Assembly: GCA_035696245.1 (NCBI GenBank)
Contig: DASRQW010000386.1
Coordinates: 1 to 39,559 of the forward strand
From: Longimicrobiaceae bacterium
GTDB taxonomy: Bacteria > Gemmatimonadota > Gemmatimonadetes > Longimicrobiales > Longimicrobiaceae
Length of the DNA: 39,559 nt
Reading direction: 5' to 3'
Shown here piece after piece: positions 33,254-39,559 of the stretch. The position numbers and the translations under genes were made by a program. Position 1 is the first letter of the stretch. Every line of letters starts with the position of its first letter. A model generated the notes under the pieces. The model had not been told where the DNA came from and did no database searches. It saw only the letters and a program-made list of their open reading frames with translations.

Positions 33254-33445
33254 CCGAGTCCGCTTCGCCCTGTCCGCATCGACCTACGAGTGTGGGACGT
33301 AGATGCGGTGCCGGCGTGGCGGGAGGAGCGAGAGATCGACGGTGGATGCGGCGCTACGCCAACAGCATGGCGTGCGTGGGGTGTGGAAGAAGGAACCGGC
33401 TCATCCGATCGGTGGGCCGCGTGATGCGCACGCAGGCACACGGTC

Positions 33446-34336
33446 TCAGTTGAGCAGAAATTCCGCCAAGGAAGGCACATCCACTGCGCAGTGACCACCG
33501 TAGAGCGGATGCCACTCCGTTCGCACGCCCCGCCGCCGTGCGATGCTGGCCAGCCGCTGTGTGCCTTCGTAGTTGCCGTAGGCGTCATACAGTCCGCAGG
33601 AGAGATACAGTGCTGGATAGTCCGGCTCCGCCCGCTCCACCAGATTCAGGGGCGAGATACGGCGCCACTCCCCGTCGTCCGCCGCGAACTTTCTTGCCAT
33701 GAGCCAGATTCCCAGGACGATCTTCGGCTGCGCCCCCGTGCGCTCCATCGCTGCCCGTATCGTGGACAGGGACGCGAAGGGTGAAACTACGTACACTCCT
33801 GGACACAGCGCTGCCACCTTGGCGAACCTGGACGGGTAGGAGAGACCCGCAACGAGTACGTTGAGTCCTCCCATGGACTCACCCAGCAGGATCCGACGTC
33901 GAGGACGGCCCACCTTGGCCTCGATCTCCGGCAGACGCCCCATGAAGTCCTCGAGCAGACCACTTTCCGGTTGTCTGCCCTTGGGTGTCAGAAGCCAGGT
34001 CGGCCCATAGCTTACGGTGACGACCGTAGGCGGCACGGTTCCGGAACTCTGCCATTGCGCCTGTAGCATGGCCGTGATGTATGTGTTGTCGTTCCAGATC
34101 CGCTCGTCCAGGTTGCGCCCATGGAGGTGATAGACAACATCCCCATTCGTGCCTGCGGCGTCCCTGTACACACAATAGCGCACTGGCCCTGACCTATCAC
34201 ACCGCTGCACCGCCGGGCGGAAGGACACGGCTTGATTCCCCCGTACTCGGTTGACTTCCGTCCAGCCATAGCGGAGCAAGCCAATTCCAAGGAGAGCCAG
34301 CAGCCAATACCGATGTCGGCTTACAAAGAGAATCAA
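33446..34336 (-). CDS. Membrane-anchored alpha/beta-hydrolase esterase
   Basis: The 296-residue protein has a signal-anchor or signal peptide (about 9-24, RYWLLALLGIGLLRYGW). The esterase D-like hydrolase fold follows. The oxyanion region is YHLHGRN (70-75). The nucleophile is S154 in LLGESMGGLNV, with likely acid D251 in SCGLYDAYGNYEGT and base H282 in LYGGHCAVD. It would act on the outer face of the inner membrane or in the periplasm; the substrate is unknown. The start appears to be TTG 34336, without a clear ribosome site, so the N-terminus is uncertain. Base composition is less GC-rich than its neighbours, hinting at more recent arrival. It stands alone, with about 190 bases of featureless DNA on its 3' side. 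Confidence 0.8.
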   Translation of the reverse strand: MILFVSRHRYWLLALLGIGLLRYGWTEVNRVRGNQAVSFRPAVQRCDRSGPVRYCVYRDAAGTNGDVVYHLHGRNLDERIWNDNTYITAMLQAQWQSSGTVPPTVVTVSYGPTWLLTPKGRQPESGLLEDFMGRLPEIEAKVGRPRRRILLGESMGGLNVLVAGLSYPSRFAKVAALCPGVYVVSPFASLSTIRAAMERTGAQPKIVLGIWLMARKFAADDGEWRRISPLNLVERAEPDYPALYLSCGLYDAYGNYEGTQRLASIARRRGVRTEWHPLYGGHCAVDVPSLAEFLLN

Positions 34337-34619
34337 GAGGCACCGCCGCTATAGGACGTAGGACGTTGATCGTGTGCAGCCGAGCTTCGGCGAGCGCGGT
34401 TCACTTCGAGATCGGAAACCGGGTTGGGCGCACGCCAAAGGCGTGGGCTCCCCCTGCATATAGATGCATCTCGAAGGGCACCTTGTCTTCGCGTAACGCG
34501 GCGATTGGGACGGCACGGGGGCAACTCCTCCCGCGGGAGATTTGCCAGCCACATCGTGGTTCGCCGGAGCATGGAAGGGGGAGGGCGAAAGTGGCTCGCT
34601 CCGTCTCTTTTCCATTTTC
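34337..34619. other. Intergenic region, no gene seen
   Basis: These 283 bases lie upstream of the esterase and downstream of the SEDS-like gene. I see no convincing coding sequence, terminator or promoter. Confidence 0.4.
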
Positions 34620-35780
34620 TCACGCGATTGCGATCCGGAGATCGAGGACCGTTCCGCTCTCCGCGCGCTGCTCATCCCCCACTCGTTTCTGCACGACGGC
34701 GACCGATCGCACCTGGCCGGGCAGGAACGCCAAGCTGAGCAGGTAACCCAGCACCGCGCTTCCGCCATAGCCGACGAGCGGCGTGGGATAGTTTCCGAGC
34801 GCAGCGGCCAGCACGACCGCGAGCCACACCATCCCGAACACGCTGCACGAATCGCCGTTCCGTGAATCGAGTTTCCGTCCCGGGATCGCGGGGACGGCGA
34901 GCAGCAGCGCACCGCCGACCACCGCCAACCCCGCCAGGGGATGGACCTCGAACGCGGTGCGGAGGATCCGGTCCACGTACGGCACGGCCGGCAGCGTGTC
35001 CGGCCGAAGCAGCGTCACCGCGAAGCCGACCGCCGCGATCGCGAGTGCGGACACGACCCATCGGTCCGGCCGACGCACCGCGAGCACGGCCAGCGCGGCG
35101 GCGAGCACACCCGCCATTGCGCGGTCGGGCTGAAGCGCCAGCGCCACCGCGCCCAGGATCACGCCCAGCGCGGACAGGGTGTCGCGCTGCCGCGCAAACG
35201 CGACCAGCATCGCGGGAAGGAGGATTAGGCTGAGCTGCACGGCGAGGCCACCGACCCGGACCCAGCGGGAGGCACCCTCGACGGAAACCCCGAAGAGCGT
35301 CGCCGCGAGCAGGGCCCCGCCGAAAGCGAGCGTCACCCCACCCGGAAGGCGCGGGGCCTGCCCCGACGAGAAGCGCAGAACGCCGAAGAACGCGAGCCCC
35401 AGCACCAGAGCAAGCCCATTGACGACCAGATAACGCCGCGGCGCCCCCGCTGCGGCCATGTACGCCAGCCCCAGCCCGGTGGCGGCGATCGCGCACGCCA
35501 CTCCGACCGCTCGCGGGTTCTCACGGAGGTCGTGGAACCACGATCCGAGCGCCCCGGTCCCGCGCGCGCGTCGGCTCGCTTCCTTGATGCTGTCGAGGTG
35601 CCCGAACTCGGCGCGTGCGCGCAGCATCGCGTCCTCGCGCGAGAGCCCCGCGCGCTCGTGTCGCTCGGCCTCGCGCTCCAGGTGGAAGCTCAGCTCCTCG
35701 TCGAGCTCGCGCTCGAGGGCGTCGCGGTCGAACAGCGCGCGCATTCGGAAGCGCACAACACTCCAGATCTCGCTCAGCAT
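34620..35780 (-). CDS. SEDS-like (FtsW/RodA) membrane protein with N-terminal permease-prefix domain
   Basis: Residues 1-75 of this 386-residue protein (FDRDALERELDEELSFHLEREAERHERAGLSREDAMLRARAEFGHLDSIKEASRRARG) match the cytosolic prefix that normally precedes MacB/FtsX-type permeases of Acidobacteria and Gemmatimonadota. What follows is not FtsX. About eight to nine helices carry echoes of SEDS glycosyltransferases: GASRWVRVGG (169-178), like the GxRRW motif; LQPDRAMAG (216-224), like QPDxGT; and NYPTPLVGYGGSAVLGYL (330-347), like LPFVSYGGSS. It is shorter than normal FtsW/RodA, so activity is doubtful. ATG 35780 lies 5 bases after the PadR stop. The pairing with PadR is normal for prefix-domain permeases. 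The SEDS relation is my reading of motifs and needs a profile search. Confidence 0.6.
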   Translation of the reverse strand: MLSEIWSVVRFRMRALFDRDALERELDEELSFHLEREAERHERAGLSREDAMLRARAEFGHLDSIKEASRRARGTGALGSWFHDLRENPRAVGVACAIAATGLGLAYMAAAGAPRRYLVVNGLALVLGLAFFGVLRFSSGQAPRLPGGVTLAFGGALLAATLFGVSVEGASRWVRVGGLAVQLSLILLPAMLVAFARQRDTLSALGVILGAVALALQPDRAMAGVLAAALAVLAVRRPDRWVVSALAIAAVGFAVTLLRPDTLPAVPYVDRILRTAFEVHPLAGLAVVGGALLLAVPAIPGRKLDSRNGDSCSVFGMVWLAVVLAAALGNYPTPLVGYGGSAVLGYLLSLAFLPGQVRSVAVVQKRVGDEQRAESGTVLDLRIAIA

Positions 35781-35785
35781 CGCGG

Positions 35786-36118
35786 TCACCCGATCTTGAG
35801 CACCAGCGACACGGCCCGCGTGAGCCGCGCCCAGGCGTCGGCCTCCACGTCGAGCTGCTTGCGGCCGGCGCGTGTCAGTTCGTAGAACTTGGCTCTGCGG
35901 TTGTTTTCCGAGGTGCCCCACTCGGCCTGGATCCAGCCACGCCGCTCCAGGCGGTGCAGGGCGGGATACAGCGAGCCCTGAGGCACCTGCAGCACTTCGT
36001 GCGACACCTGCCGGATGCGCTCGGAGATCGCCCAGCCGTGCATGGGCTGGGCAGAGAGGGCCTTCAGGATGAGCAGGTCGAGCGTGCCCTGGGGCAGGTC
36101 GAGACGGTCGTCGGTCAT
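35786..36118 (-). CDS. PadR-family transcriptional regulator
   Basis: This 110-residue winged-helix repressor is typical of the short PadR-s2 type. [61 protein letters not shown] is the DNA-binding domain. [34 protein letters not shown] is the wing and dimerisation helix. ATG 36118 follows AAGGA. It is the first gene of a two-gene unit with the SEDS-like protein and probably controls that unit from the promoter just upstream. Confidence 0.95.
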   Translation of the reverse strand: MTDDRLDLPQGTLDLLILKALSAQPMHGWAISERIRQVSHEVLQVPQGSLYPALHRLERRGWIQAEWGTSENNRRAKFYELTRAGRKQLDVEADAWARLTRAVSLVLKIG

Positions 36119-36141
36119 GGCAGTCCTTGTGTGGTCGGCTA

Positions 36142-36170
36142 AGGATACGCCGTCTCGTGTAGAAGCGCAA
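36142..36170 (-). promoter_or_regulatory. Candidate promoter of the padR operon
   Basis: On the minus strand TTGCGC (36170-36165) and TATCCT (36147-36142) are separated by 17 bases. Transcription would start near 36135, close to the padR ATG at 36118. Confidence 0.45.
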
Positions 36171-36263
36171 GGGGAGTGGTCTGTGGCTCACGTCGCGTGC
36201 CGTGGTGCCGGACAGGCGCGACCACACGCAGCAGCGCACGCATGCAAGCGTGTTTGCTTCTGT

Positions 36264-36455
36264 CTATCCTGCCGGGGTGAGGTTCAGGTGACGCGCCGCG
36301 GCAGGATCTGGAAGCCGGACTTCTGCAGGGCGGCGACGATGCGCTCGCGGCCTTCTTTGACGCCCCGTGCGGAAGCCCGACGATGCCAAAAGGAGGAGGG
36401 GAGGCCCTGCGCGACATCGGCCTCCACGGTGATCAGGTAGGCGTCACAGCGCAGG
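36264..36455 (-). pseudogene. comM: Decayed comM (Mg-chelatase-like) N-terminal fragment
   Basis: Reading three frames of the minus strand in turn gives RCDAYLITVEADVAQGLPS, then FGIVGLPHGA, then VKEGRERIVAALQKSGFQI followed by LPRRVT, then NLTPAG and a stop. This follows the ComM N-terminus ([56 protein letters not shown]) almost residue for residue. At least three frameshifts are therefore present, and only about 60 of some 500 codons remain. It abuts an insertion-sequence remnant on its 5' side, so the parent gene was probably broken by the insertion or a later deletion. Confidence 0.75.
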
Positions 36456-36693
36456 GCGGCAGGTTGGTCAACATCAGCGCCCCTGGGCTCCGGTTCGAAG
36501 AATCCAACGTACCCCGTTGAAGACCTCAAGCGTGCTGTGCTCCCGCTGAAGAGCATCTTCCCTCATCAGAGTCAAGGATGGCGCGACAAACGCCCACTCC
36601 TCGTCCGAGACATCCGTCGTGTACGGCTTTCGATCCTGTGGTGCATGGGCCCATACTACCGCCCACCAAGCACTTCAGTTCATAACAGGCTCT
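36456..36693 (-). mobile_element. IS5-type transposase remnant with one terminal repeat
   Basis: On the minus strand an open frame (36674-36474, no ATG) encodes WAHAPQDRKPYTTDVSDEEWAFVAPSLTLMREDALQREHSTLEVFNGVRWILRTGAQGR and then a stop. After a one-base shift MLTNLPP follows. This is the N-terminal DUF4096-type region of IS5-family transposases (usual continuation WRMMPxNLPPW). The outer edge GAGCCTGTTATGAACTG (36692-36676) looks like the terminal inverted repeat. The DDE catalytic part and the other end are missing; the copy ends against the comM fragment. Confidence 0.75.
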
Positions 36694-36712
36694 AGGTGGG
36701 TGCCGTACAGAC

Positions 36713-36744
36713 GAGGCCGAATCTCCCGTGCGAGGTTCGGCCTC
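36713..36744. other. 9-bp hairpin upstream of the permease gene
   Basis: GAGGCCGAA (36713-36721) pairs with TTCGGCCTC (36736-36744). No T tract follows. It may be a leftover terminator or an attenuator. The rest of 36745-36865 shows no gene; a longer in-frame ATG at 36728 would add 46 unlikely residues to the permease. Confidence 0.4.
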
Positions 36745-36865
36745 TCCGCTGGGGGGCGGTATGGGGAAACGCGCGATTGCGCGGAGTGGCGCATTCGTCT
36801 ACCATTCCGGCGCGCAGGAACATCCGCGTGCACCGTCCTCCTCCCGCCATCGCGAACCCCTCCGC

Positions 36866-38212
36866 ATGTCTTCGAACCTGGAACGCACGCTCGGGCTGCG
36901 GGACCTCGTCCTGCTGGTGATCGGGTCGGTGATCGGCTCGGGCATCTTCCTGGTGCCGGGCATCGTGCTCAAGCAGACAGGCGGGTACGTGGGGCCCATG
37001 ATGATCGTGTGGGCGGTCGCGGGCGTGCTCTCGCTGCTGGGCGCGCTCACCTACGGCGAGCTCGCGGCCATGTACCCGAAGGCGGGCGGCCTGTACGTGT
37101 ACGTGCGCGACGCCTTCGGGCCGCTGCCCGCGTTCCTGCTGGGGTGGACGCTCTTCTTCGTGATCGGCACGGGCGCGGTGGCCACGCTGTCCGTCGCCTT
37201 CGCCACGTACCTGGACCACCTCGTCCCGCTTTCGCCCTTCGCGCGGCGCATCGTGCCGCCGCTGATGATCGCCGTGCTGGCGGCGGTCAACGTCCGCGGC
37301 GCGCGCAGCAGCGCCAGTGTGCAGAACTTCTCCACCGCGGTGAAGACGACCGCCATCGTGGCGATGGGCGTGCTGCTGGTCGTATTCGGGAAGGGCCTGG
37401 GCCACGGCGCAGCGCTTTGGCCCGAGAAGATGACGGGGTCGATGCTGTCCGGCCTGGGCCTCGCCGTCGTGGGTGTGCTGTGGGCGTACGAGGGATGGCA
37501 GTTCGTGACCTTCGCGGCGGGCGAGGTGGTGGATCCGGGGCGGACCTTCCCGCGCGGCATCTTCCTGGGCACGCTGGGCGTCACGCTCATCTACCTGCTC
37601 GCCAACCTGGGCTACGCGGCCGCGCTGGGCCCCGCGCGCATGGCGAAGTCCACCAGCATCTCGGCAGATGCCGTCGGCGCGCTCTTCGGCCCCACGGCCG
37701 AGAAGCTGATCGCCGCCGCCATCCTGGTCGCCATCTTCAGCTGCGCCAACGCGCTGACGTTCACGTCGCCGCGGGTGTTCTTCGCCATGGCGCGCGACGG
37801 GGTCTTCTTCCGCCGACTGGCGGAGGTGCACCCGCGATACGGAAGCCCGGCCTTCGCCATCCTCGCCGGCTCCGCGTGGGCCATGCTGCTCACGGTCACG
37901 GGCACGTTCGAGCAGCTGCTGACGTACGTGGTCTTCGCCGGCTGGATCTTCTACGCGCTGGGCGCGATGAGCATCTTCGTGTTCCGCCGCCGCCTGCCCG
38001 ACGCGCACCGGCCGTTCCGCGTGCCCGGCTATCCGCTCACGCCGGTCGCCTTCGTGCTCGCGTCGGCCGCCATCGTGCTGAACACGCTGATCACGCAACC
38101 GAAAGAAGCCGCTATCGGCCTCGCCGTCGTCCTCGCCGGCACGCCCGCCTTCTACCTCTGGCGCGCCCGCAGCCGCCGCCACCGCGTCGTCGAAACCGTG
38201 ACCGACGGCTGA
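36866..38212 (+). CDS. APC-superfamily amino-acid permease
   Basis: This 448-residue inner-membrane transporter has about 12 helices. The N-terminal LGLRDLVLLVIGSVIGSGIFLVPGIVLKQTGG contains the GSGIF unwound segment that binds substrate amine and carboxylate in APC proteins. WAVAGVLSLLGALTYGELAAMYPKAGGLYVYVRDAFGPLPAFLLGW is the conserved TM2-TM3 region. FAAGEVVDPGRTFPRGI and TSPRVFFAMARDGVFF are typical of the LAT/basic amino-acid branch. The substrate cannot be set from motifs. ATG 36866 fits the family N-terminus. A bidirectional terminator follows. Confidence 0.92.
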   Translation: MSSNLERTLGLRDLVLLVIGSVIGSGIFLVPGIVLKQTGGYVGPMMIVWAVAGVLSLLGALTYGELAAMYPKAGGLYVYVRDAFGPLPAFLLGWTLFFVIGTGAVATLSVAFATYLDHLVPLSPFARRIVPPLMIAVLAAVNVRGARSSASVQNFSTAVKTTAIVAMGVLLVVFGKGLGHGAALWPEKMTGSMLSGLGLAVVGVLWAYEGWQFVTFAAGEVVDPGRTFPRGIFLGTLGVTLIYLLANLGYAAALGPARMAKSTSISADAVGALFGPTAEKLIAAAILVAIFSCANALTFTSPRVFFAMARDGVFFRRLAEVHPRYGSPAFAILAGSAWAMLLTVTGTFEQLLTYVVFAGWIFYALGAMSIFVFRRRLPDAHRPFRVPGYPLTPVAFVLASAAIVLNTLITQPKEAAIGLAVVLAGTPAFYLWRARSRRHRVVETVTDG

Positions 38213-38234
38213 TCGAAGCGCCGGAAAACACGAC

Positions 38235-38264
38235 GGCCCTCCCGCAGAAGCTGGAGGGCCTTCT
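38235..38264. terminator. Bidirectional terminator between convergent genes
   Basis: GGCCCTCC (38235-38242) pairs with GGAGGGCC (38253-38260), followed by TTCT on the plus strand. On the minus strand the stem is followed within a few bases by TTTT (from AAAA at 38225-38228), so it can serve both flanking genes. Confidence 0.7.
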
Positions 38265-38289
38265 CGCTACCGTCGATCTAGACCGAACC

Positions 38290-38880
38290 TCAGGAGCAGG
38301 TCACCTGTGCGTTTCGGATCTGGACCGCTTTGCGTGTGAACACGGAGAAGCGGTTGGACACCACCAGATGGTAGGAGCCGGGACTGGGAAGAACGACATG
38401 AAGCGAAACGGCCGAGGTGCGCGTTTCGCTGAAGTACGCGCGCCCCTGGCTGCCGTTCCGCCAGTTGGTGAATCCGTCGTCGTCCAGCACCATCACGTCC
38501 ACATCGCGCCGGCCGCCGGCCAATCCGACGATCCGGCCCTCGAGCGTGCAAGTCCGCGGATCCGAGAGTTTGAAGTCGAAGTATTCCGCATGGCCTGCTC
38601 TGATCTCCACCGCGCTGGTGTCCACAATGGATACCAGTGCGGGTGGGGGAGCCATTGGTGGAAGAAGCTCGGTCACCCCGGCTTTCCCCCGGCTTCCGCT
38701 GGTTTGGTTCACATACGCGAAGACGCTCATCGCGATACCGCCGGCAATAATGAGCCCTGCCACCCATGCGGGGCCGCTGCTCTCCCTCTCCGGCGGAGCT
38801 ACGACCTGCGAGCGATTGCAGAAGCGGCAGATGACAGCTGCATCCTGGATCTCCTCTGCACAGTAACGGCAGTGCTTCAT
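38290..38880 (-). CDS. Zinc-ribbon membrane protein with C-terminal beta-sandwich
   Basis: The 196-residue protein begins with a zinc ribbon, MKHCRYCAEEIQDAAVICRFCNRSQ, with CxxC pairs at residues 4-7 and 18-21. A single membrane helix (about 38-56, AWVAGLIIAGGIAMSVFAYV) follows. After a Pro-rich linker, residues about 90-196 are strand-rich with a pattern (AGHAEYFDFKLSDPRTCTLEGRIVGL...SLHVVLPSPGSYHLVVSNRFS) like GOLD or pre-peptidase-type beta-sandwiches. The ribbon would be cytosolic and the sandwich periplasmic. Function is unknown. It is a single gene convergent with the permease. Confidence 0.75.
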   Translation of the reverse strand: MKHCRYCAEEIQDAAVICRFCNRSQVVAPPERESSGPAWVAGLIIAGGIAMSVFAYVNQTSGSRGKAGVTELLPPMAPPPALVSIVDTSAVEIRAGHAEYFDFKLSDPRTCTLEGRIVGLAGGRRDVDVMVLDDDGFTNWRNGSQGRAYFSETRTSAVSLHVVLPSPGSYHLVVSNRFSVFTRKAVQIRNAQVTCS

Positions 38881-39194
38881 GAACGTGCTCTGGTTGTGAG
38901 GTGGACGACCGAATCGGGAGATGACGGGCAGAGGAACGGCGGACCGGATACGGCGGTGCGGCAGCGGGCTTGAGGAGAGCCCGGGCGAGGCCGCGGCACA
39001 TCATCGCATGTTTACGGCAGACCCGCAAGGCTGCGTACGCCGGGCTCGTCCGGCCGGTGGTTTCTGCCCGCTCCGGCCGGATACTTGCCGGTCATGGCGT
39101 GCGGGCCAACGAGCGCGCGGCGACAGGTGTATACATGGGGCTAGCCCGGCACCGCCGGTACGCGCGAACGACCGAAATCCAACGGAGGCATGCT
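38881..39194. other. Divergent intergenic region before the lipoprotein gene
   Basis: No gene is supported here. TATACA at 39130-39135 is a fair -10 box for the downstream lipoprotein gene, but no good -35 lies 16-18 bases upstream. CGGGAGATG at about 38914 is a near match to the motif enriched in the window. Confidence 0.3.
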
Positions 39195-39559
39195 GTGACG
39201 ATCAAGAGACTTGCGTGGGGGCTGGGCCTCCTCGCGCTGGGTGCGTGCTCGTCCGCGCCCGCTTCGGCGCCCGCGCCCGCGAACGGGCCTGCGGGTTCGC
39301 GCACGGGCATGGGCGGCGGGTTCGAGGGGCCGGGGCAGACGCCGGTGGTGTTCGGGCTGCTGGGCCAGCGCGAGCGCCTGAACCTCAGCTCCGCCCAGGT
39401 GACGGCGCTGGACTCCATCGGCGAGGACCTGCGCGTGCGCAACAGCTCGCTGATGACGCACCTGCGCGAGCTTCGCGACTCGGTGGGCGGCGGCGACCGC
39501 ATGAACGACCGTGAGCGCACGGCCTACGCGGAGCGCAGCCGCCCCACGCTGGAGCAGCT
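39195..39559 (+). CDS. Putative lipoprotein with Spy/LTXXQ-like helical domain, 3'-truncated by window edge
   Basis: The start GTG 39195 is preceded by GGAGG at a good distance; an ATG at 39190 hits a stop at once. The N-terminus TIKRLAWGLGLLALGAC is a lipoprotein signal with lipobox LGAC, so Cys-18 or so should be lipidated. A Pro/Ala/Gly-rich linker follows. Then come helical segments (LGQRERLNLSSAQVTALDSIGEDLRVRNSSLMTHLRELRDSV...DRERTAYAERSRPTLEQ) resembling Spy/CpxP-type LTXXQ stress proteins, where LNLSSAQVTALDSI stands in for the LTxxQ motif. About 121 codons are visible with no stop. The role is probably periplasmic chaperone or metal/stress sensor, inferred. Confidence 0.7.
   Translation, partial: MTIKRLAWGLGLLALGACSSAPASAPAPANGPAGSRTGMGGGFEGPGQTPVVFGLLGQRERLNLSSAQVTALDSIGEDLRVRNSSLMTHLRELRDSVGGGDRMNDRERTAYAERSRPTLEQ

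Noticed and set aside
36264-36556. Treating the 90-codon minus-strand frame as a real small gene
   Set aside because: It runs across the IS remnant and comM fragment in a frame that matches each only in part, so it is a product of decay.

Overview
The window is very GC-rich DNA from a didermic, aerobic-type bacterium. Evidence for two membranes includes a C-terminal-Phe outer-membrane barrel, a lipoprotein signal and a heptose kinase for LPS-type sugars. GC content, heavy REP-like intergenic repeats, permease-prefix/PadR loci and long signalling proteins fit a Gemmatimonadota lineage, perhaps Longimicrobium-like. That placement is inferred from style and was not tested by phylogeny.

Layout. 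0-2 kb: the 3' end of a GGDEF diguanylate cyclase gene, a complete tmRNA gene (ssrA) with promoter and terminator, and a divergently placed AbrB-like/RelE-like toxin-antitoxin pair with its own promoter and palindromic operator. 2.2-4.7 kb: an aldo/keto reductase, a macro-domain ADP-ribose hydrolase and a small AT-hook/winged-helix-like protein. 4.8-17.8 kb: the centrepiece, seven tightly packed co-directional genes. They encode a hybrid histidine kinase, a single-domain response regulator, an 878-residue REC-HPt-REC-REC-GGDEF-REC protein, a membrane-anchored HEAT-repeat protein, a processive family-2 glycosyltransferase, a secreted TPR/glycoside-hydrolase protein and a TPR/outer-membrane beta-barrel protein. 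18-23.8 kb: a secreted RHS/YD-repeat protein with an apparently exchanged toxin tip, overlapped by an Imm8-type immunity gene.

23.8-33.3 kb is mostly housekeeping: inosine/xanthosine triphosphatase, heptose-7-phosphate kinase, RidA, phosphomannomutase/phosphoglucomutase, carbamate kinase, SucC and SucD, an EIIA-CBS fusion, Ndk and a four-helix membrane protein. 33.4-39.6 kb is accessory: an esterase, a PadR regulator with a SEDS-like membrane protein carrying a permease-prefix domain, a decayed IS5-type transposase fused to a decayed comM fragment, an APC amino-acid permease, a zinc-ribbon membrane protein and the start of a lipoprotein.

How the genes may work together: the 4.8-17.8 kb operon reads as a self-contained sensor-to-exopolysaccharide machine. 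The kinase and phosphorelay domains would set c-di-GMP output from the GGDEF protein. The glycosyltransferase would polymerise and export a glycan across the inner membrane, with the HEAT protein as partner. The hydrolase and TPR-barrel would process and export it through the outer membrane. This is inferred from domain order and translational coupling. The polymer and the c-di-GMP receptor are unknown; the synthase shows no PilZ domain. Several dispersed intergenic repeats (three REP-like copies, two copies of a two-hairpin element with covarying stems, one 113-bp inverted-repeat element and an enriched word GCATCTNCCG) punctuate the window.
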